A DNA stretch of 64,000 nt from Halomonas alimentaria. Its GTDB lineage: Bacteria; Pseudomonadota; Gammaproteobacteria; Pseudomonadales; Halomonadaceae. Where the stretch lies: assembly GCF_009902005.1 (NCBI RefSeq), contig NZ_WUTT01000001.1:2629762-2693761 (forward strand), written 5' to 3'. Shown here one piece after another: positions 32,679-47,342 of this stretch (the stretch's first letter is position 1; every line of letters begins with the position of its first letter). Position numbers and translations under genes: made by a program. The notes under the pieces are model-generated. The model did not search any database. It was given only the letters and a program-made list of their open reading frames with translations, and was not told where the DNA came from.

Positions 32679-32728
32679 GCATTGCCCGCCCCACCCGGCC
32701 CATGGCACCCCTTCGACATAACGCTAAC

Positions 32729-32760
32729 GGCCCCCGCCCACCTGGTGGTGGACGGGGGCC
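32729..32760 (-). terminator. Terminator of monomeric idh (twin of the icd terminator)
   Basis: A 32-base hairpin, minus strand GGCCCCCGTCCACC plus complement, lies 47 bases after the idh stop. It lacks a long T-run. Confidence 0.55.
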
Positions 32761-32806
32761 GAAGGAACCTCCCTGGGGAGGGTACAACGCTCTGTAGCGC
32801 GATACT

Positions 32807-35044
<2,238 letters not shown>

Positions 35045-35234
35045 GTTGGCGTTGATCTCTCTGGTTGCTGCGGTAGCAAGAAACGGGATCGCTAGCGCGC
35101 TCACGATGACTGGAACGGGGGACCCCGGGGTGCTCCCCCCAAGTTATGATCCGGCGGGGATGCGCTCGGCACCGCGCCGCTGGCGGAGTCTCGGCAGGCC
35201 TTGTAATGACGATGCACTGCCGGCAAGCGGGCGC

Positions 35235-35240
35235 ATTATA
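35235..35240 (-). promoter_or_regulatory. Candidate -10 element of monomeric idh
   Basis: A perfect TATAAT on the minus strand lies about 190 bases before the idh start. The nearest -35-like TTGCGC is 22 bases away, too far for a classical pair. If used, the message would have a long untranslated leader. Confidence 0.35.
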
Positions 35241-35321
35241 CCAGCCACCCCGCCCCGGCGTATGCGCAATAAGGCTGACGCGCCCCTGCCATCCCGCCCG
35301 GCTTGCCGGTAAGCTTGCCCC

Positions 35322-35963
35322 ATGAGCAACCTCTATCTGCTGCACAAGCCCTACCGCATGCTGTCCCAGTTCACCGACCGCGGGGACGGTGACAGGGGGC
35401 CGCGCGCCACCCTGGCCGATGTGATCGACGTGCCCGGCATCTACCCGGCCGGCCGCCTCGACCACGACTCGGAAGGACTGCTGCTGCTCAGCGACGACGG
35501 CGAACTGATCCATCGCATCAGCCACCCCCGCCACAAGCAGCCCAAGACCTATCGCGTTCAAGTAGAAGGCACCCCCGGGGAAGACGCCCTGCAGGCGCTG
35601 CGGGCAGGCGTCGAGCTCGGCGACGGCATGACACTCCCGGCCAAGGTGCGCCGGCTTGCGCAGAGCGGGCTGCCGGAACGCAACCCGCCCCTGGACCCCA
35701 GGCGCCACCCCGTGACCACCTGGTTGGAGCTGACCATCAGCGAGGGGCGCAATCGACAGGTAAGGCGCATGACCGCGCATGTGGGCCACCCGACCCTACG
35801 CCTGGTGCGGGTGGCTATCGGCCCCTGGCGGCTCGACGGGCTGGCCCCCGGGGAGTGGCGCCGCGAGACGCTGCACGCCCCCTCCGCCACCCGCCGCACG
35901 CAAGGGCCCCGCCGCGGGGCACCCGGCAAGAGACCCACCGACAAGCAAGGAGGCAGACGATGA
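35322..35963 (+). CDS. rluE: 23S rRNA pseudouridine(2457) synthase RluE
   Basis: RluE isomerises U2457 of 23S rRNA. The 213-residue product belongs to the RsuA family without an N-terminal S4 domain; it starts MSNLYLLHKPYRMLSQFTD. The catalytic Asp is in AGRLDHDSEGLLLLSDDGEL, followed by KTYRVQVEG and SEGRNRQVRRMTAHVGHPTLRLVR. The C-terminal 30 residues are basic and Arg/Gly-rich. The stop overlaps the nudJ ATG (ATGA), implying translational coupling. Confidence 0.94.
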   Translation: MSNLYLLHKPYRMLSQFTDRGDGDRGPRATLADVIDVPGIYPAGRLDHDSEGLLLLSDDGELIHRISHPRHKQPKTYRVQVEGTPGEDALQALRAGVELGDGMTLPAKVRRLAQSGLPERNPPLDPRRHPVTTWLELTISEGRNRQVRRMTAHVGHPTLRLVRVAIGPWRLDGLAPGEWRRETLHAPSATRRTQGPRRGAPGKRPTDKQGGRR

Positions 35964-36409
35964 GCCGCTGGCACCCCTATGTGACGGTGGCCTGCGTGGT
36001 AGAGCGCGCCGGCGCCTTCCTGATGGTGGAAGAGGAGCGCGGCGGCCCGCAGACGCTGTTCAACCAGCCCGCCGGCCATCTGGAGCCCGGCGAGCGCATC
36101 CGCGATGCCGCCCTGCGCGAGGTGGAGGAGGAGACCGCCTGGCGGGTCGGCATCAGCGACTATCTCGGCATGTACGTCTACCAGGCCCCCGACGGCAAGA
36201 CCTTCCATAGCCACGCCTTCCTCGGCATGGCGCTGGCGCATATGGGCAATGATCTGGACCCGGCGATCCACGCCGTGCACTGGCTGACCCTGGAACAGAT
36301 CGAGGCACTGGAGCGCGAGGGGCGCCTGAGAAGCTCCCTGGTGCTACGCCGCATCCGCGACGCCCTGGCCGGACGCTTCTACCCCATGGACGTGATTCAC
36401 GAACGTTGA
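35960..36409 (+). CDS. nudJ: Nudix phosphatase NudJ
   Basis: NudJ-type enzymes hydrolyse hydroxymethylpyrimidine pyrophosphate and (d)NTPs and are thought to be linked to thiamine. The 149-residue product has a Nudix box GHLEPGERIRDAALREVEEETAWRV at about residues 39-63; the usual EExG glycine is replaced by Ala. The N terminus HPYVTVACVVERAGAFLMVEE and LFNQPAGHLEPGE match the NudJ subgroup. It overlaps rluE by four bases and is followed by mnmA after 72 bases; the same rluE/nudJ/mnmA/hflD/purB order occurs in E. coli. Confidence 0.92.
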   Translation: MSRWHPYVTVACVVERAGAFLMVEEERGGPQTLFNQPAGHLEPGERIRDAALREVEEETAWRVGISDYLGMYVYQAPDGKTFHSHAFLGMALAHMGNDLDPAIHAVHWLTLEQIEALEREGRLRSSLVLRRIRDALAGRFYPMDVIHER

Positions 36410-36414
36410 GCGCT

Positions 36415-36443
36415 CGGCGACCAGCGCCCGGATCATGTATAAT
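36415..36443 (+). promoter_or_regulatory. Candidate promoter of the mnmA operon
   Basis: A perfect TATAAT at 36438-36443 is preceded by ATG and lies 38 bases before mnmA. The 6-mer 17 bases upstream (CGGCGA) is a poor -35. Confidence 0.45.
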
Positions 36444-36481
36444 CTCGCCCCATTTATGTCACACCGATTTCGAGGACGCCC

Positions 36482-40861
<4,380 letters not shown>

Positions 40862-40929
40862 CAAGGCGCAAGGCGCAAGGCGCAAGGCGCAAGGCGCAAG
40901 GCGCAAGGCGCAAGGCGCAAGGCGCAAGG
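40862..40929. repeat. Heptamer tandem array, CAAGGCG x about 9.7
   Basis: Nine perfect CAAGGCG copies and one partial copy follow the roxA TAG without a gap and end in CAAGGA 30 bases before the GNAT gene. The array could be unstable by slippage. On the minus strand it creates a long but meaningless open frame. Confidence 0.95.
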
Positions 40930-40959
40930 AAATCATGATCCAACCGGGAGCTGCTTATC

Positions 40960-41397
40960 ATGCAAAGGGATACCGTGGAGATTCGCGAGGGTAGCTGGGA
41001 GGCGCTCGGGGCCCAGGCCACCGAGATCCGCCACTTGGTCTTCATCGAGGAGCAGGGGGTCTCCCGGGAGGAGGAGTGGGACGGCCGTGATGGCGAGTGC
41101 CACCACTTCCTTGCCCTCCTGAATGGCCGGCCGGTGGGCACCGCCCGCCTGCTGCCGGATGCTCATATCGGACGGGTCGCGGTGCTCGCTGGGGCGCGCG
41201 GCCACGGCATCGGGGCGGCGCTGATGCACGCCGCCATCGAGGCCGCCCGCCGCCACGGCCACGCCGTCGTGGAACTCGCCTCCCAGACCCATGCCCTCGA
41301 ATTCTACGCCCGGCTGGGCTTTGCGGCCCATGGCCCGGAGTTCCTCGACGCCGGCATACCGCACCGCAATATGCGCCTCCTGCTGGGCGACCGCTGA
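40960..41397 (+). CDS. GNAT family N-acetyltransferase (ElaA/YjcF-like)
   Basis: The 145-residue product is a single GNAT domain: motif A is IGRVAVLAGARGHGIGAALMHAAIEAARRHG, followed by VELASQTHALEFYARLGFAAHGPEFLDAGIPHRNM. The latter is the C-terminal pattern of the ElaA/YjcF subgroup, whose substrates are unknown. It starts at ATG 40960, preceded by a weak GGGAG site. It lies 98 bases after roxA and may be read from the same transcript through the heptamer array. Confidence 0.88.
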   Translation: MQRDTVEIREGSWEALGAQATEIRHLVFIEEQGVSREEEWDGRDGECHHFLALLNGRPVGTARLLPDAHIGRVAVLAGARGHGIGAALMHAAIEAARRHGHAVVELASQTHALEFYARLGFAAHGPEFLDAGIPHRNMRLLLGDR

Positions 41398-41734
41398 GCC
41401 ACCCCTCCCACCTTCAAACGAAAAATCACTACAGGAAGTCCCCGCAGGGCGGCTTCCTGTAGTCGAGCTACAACCCTGCCTTACCCTAAGGGGCGATTGT
41501 TGTGTCCCGTCGCCATGCGCCATAGTGCTGATCAAGGCGAGTGAGCAAACACCTGTTTAAGGTTTTTTTCAGGCCTGTCTCATACAGATGTTTCAAATCC
41601 GCCAGTGTTCGACCAAGGCAGCAGAGACAGACCGCCTTCGATCGATGACCCTGATCTCACTTCGCAGGTGCAGCATCGAGAAGCACCGGCAAGCGACCAA
41701 CACCCGAGCAATTTCCCTGAGAGAGGATGGCCCC
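41398..41734. other. 337-bp intergenic region before aceA
   Basis: The region contains a near-perfect hairpin at 41430-41462 (10-bp arms CTACAGGAAG and complement, no adjacent T-run), a run of seven T at 41564-41570, and the aceA leader with GAGAGGA at 41720-41726. No gene was seen. An open frame from 41588 joins aceA in frame but has no family similarity. Promoter elements could not be assigned with confidence. Confidence 0.6.
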
Positions 41735-43327
41735 ATGTCATACCAGGAAGATATCAAGGCACTGTCCCAGCTTCGTGAAGCCATGCAGGGCAAGTGGGCA
41801 GACATCAGCCCCGAGAACGCCGCCCGCATGCGTGCCCAGAACCGTTTCAAGACTGGCCTGGACATCGCCAAGTACACCGCGAAGATCATGCGCGACGATA
41901 TGGCGGCCTACGACGCCGACAGCGCCAAGTACACCCAGTCACTGGGCTGCTGGCACGGCTTCATCGGCCAGCAGAAGATGATCTCCATCAAGAAGCACTT
42001 CGGCACCACCAAGAGCCGCTACCTCTACCTCTCCGGCTGGATGGTCGCCGCCCTGCGTTCCGAGTTCGGCCCGCTGCCCGACCAGTCCATGCACGAGAAG
42101 ACCGCCGTCTCCGGCCTGATCGAGGAGCTCTACACCTTCCTGCGCCAGGCCGACGCCTGGGAGCTCAACCACCTGTTCCGCGACCTGGAAGAGGCCCGTC
42201 AGGCCGGCGACAGCGCCAGGGTGACCGAGCTCGAGAAGGCGATCGACAACCACGAGACCCACATCGTGCCGATCATCGCCGACATCGACGCCGGTTTCGG
42301 CAACGCCGAGGCCACCTATCTGCTGGCCAAGCAGATGATCGAGGCGGGTGCCTGCTGCATCCAGATCGAGAACCAGGTCTCCGACGAGAAGCAGTGCGGC
42401 CACCAGGACGGCAAGGTCACCGTGCCCCACGAGGACTTCCTGGCCAAGATCAACGCCGTGCGCTACGCCTTCCTGGAACTCGGTATCGACGACGGCGTCA
42501 TCGTTGCTCGCACCGACTCCCTGGGCGCCGGCCTGACCCAGAAGATCGCCGTGACCAACGAGCCGGGCGACCTGGGCGACCAGTACAACAGCTTCCTCGA
42601 CGGCGACGTCATCGAGAAGGCCGAAGACATCAACAACGGTGACGTGGTCATCAAGCAGAACGGCAAGCTGGTCAAGGTCAAGCGCCTGGCCTCCGGCCTC
42701 TACCAGTTCAAGCCGGGTACCGGCGAGGACCGCGTGGTGCTGGACTGCATCACCAGCCTGCAGAATGGTGCCGACCTGATCTGGATCGAGACCGAGAAGC
42801 CCCATGTCGGCCAGATTGCCGGCATGGTGAACCGCATTCGCCAGGCGGTGCCCGACGCCAAGCTGGTCTACAACAACAGCCCGTCCTTCAACTGGACGCT
42901 GAACTTCCGTCAGCAGGTGTTCGATGCCTGGCAGCAAGAGGGCAAGGATGTCTCCGCCTACGATCGTGCCAAGCTGATGAGCCCAGAGTACGACGCCACC
43001 GACCTGGCCCGGCTGGCCGACGAGTGGACCCGCAACTTCCAGCGCGACGCCTCCCGCGATGCGGGCATCTTCCACCACCTGATCACCCTGCCCACCTACC
43101 ACACCGCGGCACTCTCCACCGACACCCTGGCCAAGGGCTACTTCGGCGACGAGGGCATGCTGGCCTACGTGGAGGGCGTGCAACGCCGCGAGATCCGCGA
43201 AGGCATCGCCACCGTCCGTCACCAGGACATGGCCGGCTCCAACATCGGCGACGACCACAAGGAGTTCTTCCACGGCGATGCGGCTCTCAAGGCCGGTGGC
43301 AAGGACAACACCATGAACCAGTTCTGA
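41735..43327 (+). CDS. aceA: Isocitrate lyase (large, pseudomonad type)
   Basis: AceA splits isocitrate into glyoxylate and succinate, the first step of the glyoxylate shunt used on acetate or fatty acids. The 530-residue product belongs to the long class. The catalytic loop reads KQCGH near residue 220 within EKQCGHQDGKVTVP, and NNSPSFNWTLNFRQQVF and the C-terminal NTMNQF are present. The ATG at 41735 is 8 bases after GAGAGGA. It competes with icd and idh in this window for the same substrate. A strong terminator follows. Confidence 0.96.
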   Translation: MSYQEDIKALSQLREAMQGKWADISPENAARMRAQNRFKTGLDIAKYTAKIMRDDMAAYDADSAKYTQSLGCWHGFIGQQKMISIKKHFGTTKSRYLYLSGWMVAALRSEFGPLPDQSMHEKTAVSGLIEELYTFLRQADAWELNHLFRDLEEARQAGDSARVTELEKAIDNHETHIVPIIADIDAGFGNAEATYLLAKQMIEAGACCIQIENQVSDEKQCGHQDGKVTVPHEDFLAKINAVRYAFLELGIDDGVIVARTDSLGAGLTQKIAVTNEPGDLGDQYNSFLDGDVIEKAEDINNGDVVIKQNGKLVKVKRLASGLYQFKPGTGEDRVVLDCITSLQNGADLIWIETEKPHVGQIAGMVNRIRQAVPDAKLVYNNSPSFNWTLNFRQQVFDAWQQEGKDVSAYDRAKLMSPEYDATDLARLADEWTRNFQRDASRDAGIFHHLITLPTYHTAALSTDTLAKGYFGDEGMLAYVEGVQRREIREGIATVRHQDMAGSNIGDDHKEFFHGDAALKAGGKDNTMNQF

Positions 43328-43357
43328 GCATGGTGCCGCACTAGACGACTGGAACCT

Positions 43358-43386
43358 TGGGGAGGCTCACGCCTCCCCTTTTTTTG
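43358..43386 (+). terminator. rho-independent terminator of aceA
   Basis: An 8-bp GGGGAGGC / GCCTCCCC stem with a TCAC loop is followed by seven T residues; it is the clearest terminator in the window. Confidence 0.93.
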
Positions 43387-43585
43387 TGTGCGCAAATTCT
43401 ATTACCGCCGGTGAATATCCACTTTTCTTGTCACCTTATCGGGCTAGAATGAACAGCAATCACCCGCCCGGTGCTGGCCAAGCATGGTGGTCCCGGGTAA
43501 ACTTGAATTAACAAAACAGTGTTCGCTCACTCGACAGGAAGTCATCGAAGCCATGGCGCTCGGTGAACGCCCCAGGAGGTCAAGC

Positions 43586-44062
43586 ATGATTCCCATGAAA
43601 CGTCTTCTCCCCGTACTCGCCATCGGCGCCCTGACGCTGGCCGGCTGTGCCAACACCGCTTCCATGGGCGGCAACGTCTACAGCAGCAACCAGGTCGGTG
43701 CCGAACAGACCGTGCGCTTCGGCACCATCCAGGCCCTGCGCCAGGTGCAGGTCCAGGCCGACAGCCGTGCCGGCGGCATTGTCGGTACCGGCGGTGGTGC
43801 GGTGATCGGTGGCCTGCTGGGCAACCAGGTGGGCGGTGGCTCCGGGCGTACCCTGGCCACCGCCGCTGGCGTCATCGCCGGCAGCGTGGCTGGCAGCAAG
43901 ATCGAGGAGTCCGCCAACCGGGTCAGTGCCTGGGAGATGGAGATCCGTCGTGACGACGGCATCGATATCGTGGTCGTGCAGAAGGCCGACCAGGCCTTCC
44001 AGGTCGGTCAGCGCGTGCGCCTGATCGGCAGTGGCAGCAATATCACCGTCGCCCCCTACTGA
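43586..44062 (+). CDS. slyB: Outer-membrane lipoprotein with glycine-zipper, SlyB/PcP family
   Basis: The 158-residue precursor has a lipoprotein signal ending LTLAGC (Cys near residue 21). A glycine-zipper membrane segment, GGIVGTGGGAVIGGLLGNQVGGGSG to AAGVIAGSVAGSK, lies in the middle. The C-terminal region (WEMEIRRDDGIDIVVVQKAD…VGQRVRLI) is typical of SlyB/Pcp. SlyB-type proteins form rings in the outer membrane that shield other proteins in envelope stress. CAGGAGG lies six bases before ATG 43586. It has its own terminator. Confidence 0.9.
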   Translation: MIPMKRLLPVLAIGALTLAGCANTASMGGNVYSSNQVGAEQTVRFGTIQALRQVQVQADSRAGGIVGTGGGAVIGGLLGNQVGGGSGRTLATAAGVIAGSVAGSKIEESANRVSAWEMEIRRDDGIDIVVVQKADQAFQVGQRVRLIGSGSNITVAPY

Positions 44063-44130
44063 GGCACCGGCGCTCATCGCTGCCTGGTGATGAACTGGCA
44101 ATGCCGGCTTGAAATGCCGGCATAAACAGA

Positions 44131-44163
44131 GAAAGGCCCGCGGAGAGATCCGCGGGCCTTTCG
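44131..44163. terminator. Bidirectional terminator after slyB
   Basis: A 13-bp stem GAAAGGCCCGCGG / CCGCGGGCCTTTC with an AGAGAT loop lies between slyB and the convergent small membrane protein. Confidence 0.88.
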
Positions 44164-44205
44164 CATGGCGCATCGAATGGCCTGGCCAGTGGCCAGGCCA
44201 ACGGC

Positions 44206-44487
44206 TCAGTGGAAATCCACCTTGCTCATCGCCCAGCCACCCAGCTTGACGGCGACCAGCACCAGGATGCCGACCACGATGGCGGTCATCAGAACGTCCA
44301 CCGGACGCACCAGGGTGGTGGCACCGATCACGGCCAGGGCCAGGCTCCAGACCACGCTGTTGTTGCCACCGGTCTTCATCGCCTGGGGCAGGAGGCAATC
44401 CAGCGATGCACTCAGCGACGGCCAGCGCTTGAGCGAGAGAAACAGGATCGCTGCGAAGGCGATCAACCAGATCACGACTTGGGCCAT
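44206..44487 (-). CDS. Small inner-membrane protein, function unknown
   Basis: The 93-residue product has three predicted membrane segments: VVIWLIAFAAILFLSL, VVWSLALAVIGATTLV and VLMTAIVVGILVLVAVKLGG. They are separated by short loops, and the tail is basic and short. It has no family I can name. GGAG lies about 7 bases before ATG 44487. It converges on slyB and diverges from the slyD gene across 222 bases. Confidence 0.7.
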   Translation of the reverse strand: MAQVVIWLIAFAAILFLSLKRWPSLSASLDCLLPQAMKTGGNNSVVWSLALAVIGATTLVRPVDVLMTAIVVGILVLVAVKLGGWAMSKVDFH

Positions 44488-44709
44488 GGGGGTCTCCAGG
44501 ATTCGAGTGAGTGTCGTTGGAAGATTCGAGTGGACGCTAGGTTAGCCCCGGCACCGGGGCGACGCAACCATCCGAAGGTCGGCGCTGATGCGGGTGAACA
44601 CGACTCAGGATGGTGGCGAAGATCCTGAAAATGCCCCATCGCCCCTGACAGGATGTGCCCGTCGCGTTACCATGCCCACGACATGCACTCACCGAAAGGT
44701 TCTTCAATA

Positions 44710-45192
44710 ATGCAGATTGCGCAAAATTCCGTTGTCGCGTTCCACTACACCCTGACCAATGACGCAGGTGAAGTGCTGGACAGCTCGGAAGGCCGCGAGC
44801 CGCTGACCTACCTCCACGGCGCCGGCAACATCATTCCGGGCCTCGAGAAGGAGCTTGAGGGCCGCGCTGCCGGCGACAAGCTCAACGCCACCGTGACGCC
44901 CGCCGAGGGCTACGGCGAGAAGCAGGAGCAGCTGGTTCAGGAAGTGCCGCGTGACGCCTTCCAGGGTGTCGAGAGCATCGAGCCCGGAATGCAGTTCCAG
45001 GCCCAGACCCAGGGCGGCCCGCTGATGGTCACCGTGACCCAAGTCGGTGGCGACACCGTCACCGTCGATGGCAACCACCCGCTGGCAGGCCAGACCCTGA
45101 ACTTCGACGTCGAGATCGCCTCGGTGCGCGAAGCCAGCGAGGAAGAGGTCGAGCACGGTCATGTGCACGGCGAGGGTGGCCACGAGCACTGA
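44710..45192 (+). CDS. slyD: FKBP-type peptidyl-prolyl isomerase, SlyD type
   Basis: SlyD proteins combine prolyl isomerase with chaperone activity in the cytoplasm. The 160-residue protein has the FKBP half YTLTNDAGEVLDSSEGREPLTYLHGAGNIIPGLEKELEG, the IF insertion domain (residues about 70-130), and the GNHPLAGQTLNFDVEI return strand. It ends in a short His-rich tail (HGHVHGEGGHEH), similar to the metal-binding tail of SlyD used in nickel handling. The alternative is FkpB, but the IF domain and tail argue for SlyD. Confidence 0.92.
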   Translation: MQIAQNSVVAFHYTLTNDAGEVLDSSEGREPLTYLHGAGNIIPGLEKELEGRAAGDKLNATVTPAEGYGEKQEQLVQEVPRDAFQGVESIEPGMQFQAQTQGGPLMVTVTQVGGDTVTVDGNHPLAGQTLNFDVEIASVREASEEEVEHGHVHGEGGHEH

Positions 45193-45219
45193 GTCACTCA
45201 GTGAGCGACACCGCATCGT

Positions 45220-45249
45220 GAAGGGGCAGCCGATTGGCTGCCTCTTTTA
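45220..45249 (+). terminator. Terminator of slyD
   Basis: An AGGGGCAGCC / GGCTGCCTCT stem with a short GATT loop is followed by TTTTA. Confidence 0.85.
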
Positions 45250-45270
45250 CGTGTGCATGCCGGTGACGAG

Positions 45271-46464
45271 TCAGCTGGCGGCGGCACCCTCCGGACGCCG
45301 CCGCCACAGCCAGATGGCGATGGATAGCGTCACACCCAGCACCAGCCAGGAACCCAGTGCCACTCCCCTCCAGCCGCCCAGGTGCCAGAACGGCTCCAGC
45401 CAGAACACCCCGAGGCTGGCGCCGGTGTAGTAGAACACCAGATAGAGTGCCGAGGCGCTGCCCCGCGCCTGGCGCGCATGCCGCCCCACCCAGCTCGAGG
45501 CCATGGAGTGGGCCACGAAGAAGCCGAAGGCGTTGATGGTCAGTCCCACCAGGATCAGCGGCAGGCTGTCGGAGAGCGTCACCAGGGTGCCCGCCATGAA
45601 GATGGCGATGCCCATCATCATGCAGGCCGGCTGGGAGAGATGGCGCACCAGTCGCCCGGAGAGCGACGAGCCCAGGGTGCCGCCCAGGTAGGTGAGAAAG
45701 ATCAGCCCCAGCAGGGTGGCACCGAGGTCGAAGGGCGGAGCCGCCAGGCGGAAGGTAATGTAGCTGTACTGGTTGATGAAGATCAGGAAGTTGAGCCCGC
45801 CGAGCAGGTACGCCGAGAGCAGGGTCGGGTTGCGCAGGTGGGCACCGAGATCCGCGACGGCGCCGGCCAGCTCGAAGCGGCGCGGCGTGAAGCCCCGCGA
45901 CGGCGGCAGCAGCTTCCAGAATAGTACCACCCCTGCCAGGGTGATCAGCCCCACCGCCAGGAAGCCGGACGCGCTGCCGCCCAGCTCACCCATGCCACCG
46001 CCCACCACGCGCCCGCTGATCCCACCCAGGGTGTTGGCACCGATATAGAGGCCCACGGCGGCCAGCATGGCATCGGGCTCGAACTCGTCGCCCATCCAGG
46101 CGATGGCCACCGCCGGCAGGCCACCCAGCACGAAGCCCTGCAGGGTGCGCAGCGCCAGCAGGGTCTCGAAGTTGGGCGCCAGGGCCAGGGCAAGGGAGAG
46201 CAGTCCCGCCGCCAGCAGGCTGAGACGCATGATGCCGGCGCGGCCGATGGCATCCGACAGTGGCCCGAAGACAAGCAACGAGGCCGCCAGCGCCAGCGTG
46301 GCCAGCGACATCACCAGCCCCACCACCAGCGTCGAGACACCGTAGGCCTCGCGCAGGTCAGGCAGCAGCGGCTGCGGCGCATAGAGATTGATGAAGACCA
46401 GCAGCGAGCCCAGGCTCAATGCCAGGGTGGCTCGCCACCAGGCGGCGCTGCGTATGCGAATCAT
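45271..46464 (-). CDS. MFS transporter, YnfM/multidrug-type
   Basis: The 397-residue protein has about 12 membrane segments. The opening SLGSLLVFINLYAPQPLLPDLREAYGVS and the motif A variant FGPLSDAIGRAGIMRLSL mark the drug-H+ antiporter (DHA1) branch that includes YnfM and YdhP-type exporters. The substrate cannot be read from sequence. The ATG at 46464 follows directly. It is convergent with slyD and is not obviously cotranscribed with the lipoprotein gene upstream. Confidence 0.88.
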   Translation of the reverse strand: MIRIRSAAWWRATLALSLGSLLVFINLYAPQPLLPDLREAYGVSTLVVGLVMSLATLALAASLLVFGPLSDAIGRAGIMRLSLLAAGLLSLALALAPNFETLLALRTLQGFVLGGLPAVAIAWMGDEFEPDAMLAAVGLYIGANTLGGISGRVVGGGMGELGGSASGFLAVGLITLAGVVLFWKLLPPSRGFTPRRFELAGAVADLGAHLRNPTLLSAYLLGGLNFLIFINQYSYITFRLAAPPFDLGATLLGLIFLTYLGGTLGSSLSGRLVRHLSQPACMMMGIAIFMAGTLVTLSDSLPLILVGLTINAFGFFVAHSMASSWVGRHARQARGSASALYLVFYYTGASLGVFWLEPFWHLGGWRGVALGSWLVLGVTLSIAIWLWRRRPEGAAAS

Positions 46465-46496
46465 GACAGACCTTGAATGGCGGGCGCCCTGCCCCC

Positions 46497-47126
46497 TCAG
46501 GCGTCGACGTCGGCCTGCAGGCGCTGGGCCAGGTTGGTCGGCTCCAGGGCACGCCGAGCCTGCCAGTAGTGGCGACGCCAGTAGCTGTTGTCGAGCTTGG
46601 AGATCATCACCCCTCGCGAGGAGGAGGCGTGCAGGAAGCGCCCCTCGCCGACATAGATGCCGACGTGGCGGTAGGTGCCGGGCGGCCGGAAGAACACCAG
46701 ATCGCCCGGGGCCAGCTCATCGCGTGCAACGGGACGCCCCTGGCTCACCTGCTCACCGGTGGTGCGCGGCAGGGAGAGCTGGAAGGTCTCCTCGAAGACA
46801 TTCTGCACCAGAGCCGAACAGTCGACTCCTCCCCGGGAGGTACCGCCCAGGCGGTAGGGAGTGCCCACCCAGCGCTCGTGCTGGGCCAGCAGGGCCTGAC
46901 GCACCAGCGCCGGCGGCGGATTGCCGAGACGACGTGCCTCGAGGATGGGGTTGTCCACCGGCGACATCATGGGGTCCCAGCCGCCGGGAAGGCCCGGCAA
47001 GTCACGGGCAAAATAGGGCTCCTCGGCGTCGAGGGAAGCGCGATCCCGCGACGTCGAGGCACAGCCGGCCAGCACGGCCAATGACACGACAACCAGCAGG
47101 GTACGGCACAAGGGGTTGACGACCAT
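46497..47126 (-). CDS. NlpC/P60 endopeptidase lipoprotein (MepS/Spr-like)
   Basis: The 209-residue precursor has a lipobox LAVLAGC with Cys22 and an NlpC/P60 domain with catalytic Cys103 in GGVDCSALVQNVF. The likely catalytic His is in TYRHVGIYVGEG, and FLHASSSRGVM follows. Such proteins cut D-iGlu-DAP or crosslink bonds in peptidoglycan, allowing wall growth. GAGGTCG precedes ATG 47126. It lies 215 bases after the large DUF1266 gene and 32 bases before the MFS gene. Confidence 0.9.
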   Translation of the reverse strand: MVVNPLCRTLLVVVSLAVLAGCASTSRDRASLDAEEPYFARDLPGLPGGWDPMMSPVDNPILEARRLGNPPPALVRQALLAQHERWVGTPYRLGGTSRGGVDCSALVQNVFEETFQLSLPRTTGEQVSQGRPVARDELAPGDLVFFRPPGTYRHVGIYVGEGRFLHASSSRGVMISKLDNSYWRRHYWQARRALEPTNLAQRLQADVDA

Positions 47127-47342
47127 CCTGCAGCGACCTCTTCCCTGAGCCACGCCCGCCGGCATCGTGGATCCGGGGCGGGGAGCAACGCTGTGGCAGT
47201 GACGCCGGCCAAGGCCGGTAGCACTGCCGAAGCGGCCTGTCGGCGGCTCGAGTGATACGGGGCTCCCGACAGGTGGAGCCATGGCATATTCGGGAACGAC
47301 TATAAACCAGCATCGCGGGGCTGGCGAGCCCCGCGCATCGCC

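Noticed and set aside
40862..40929. Possible CRISPR array at the heptamer repeats
   Set aside because: The units are 7 bp and contiguous, with no spacers, and no cas genes are present.
41588..41734. Longer N terminus for aceA starting at 41588
   Set aside because: The extra 49 residues have no similarity to isocitrate lyase, and the Shine-Dalgarno lies before 41735.
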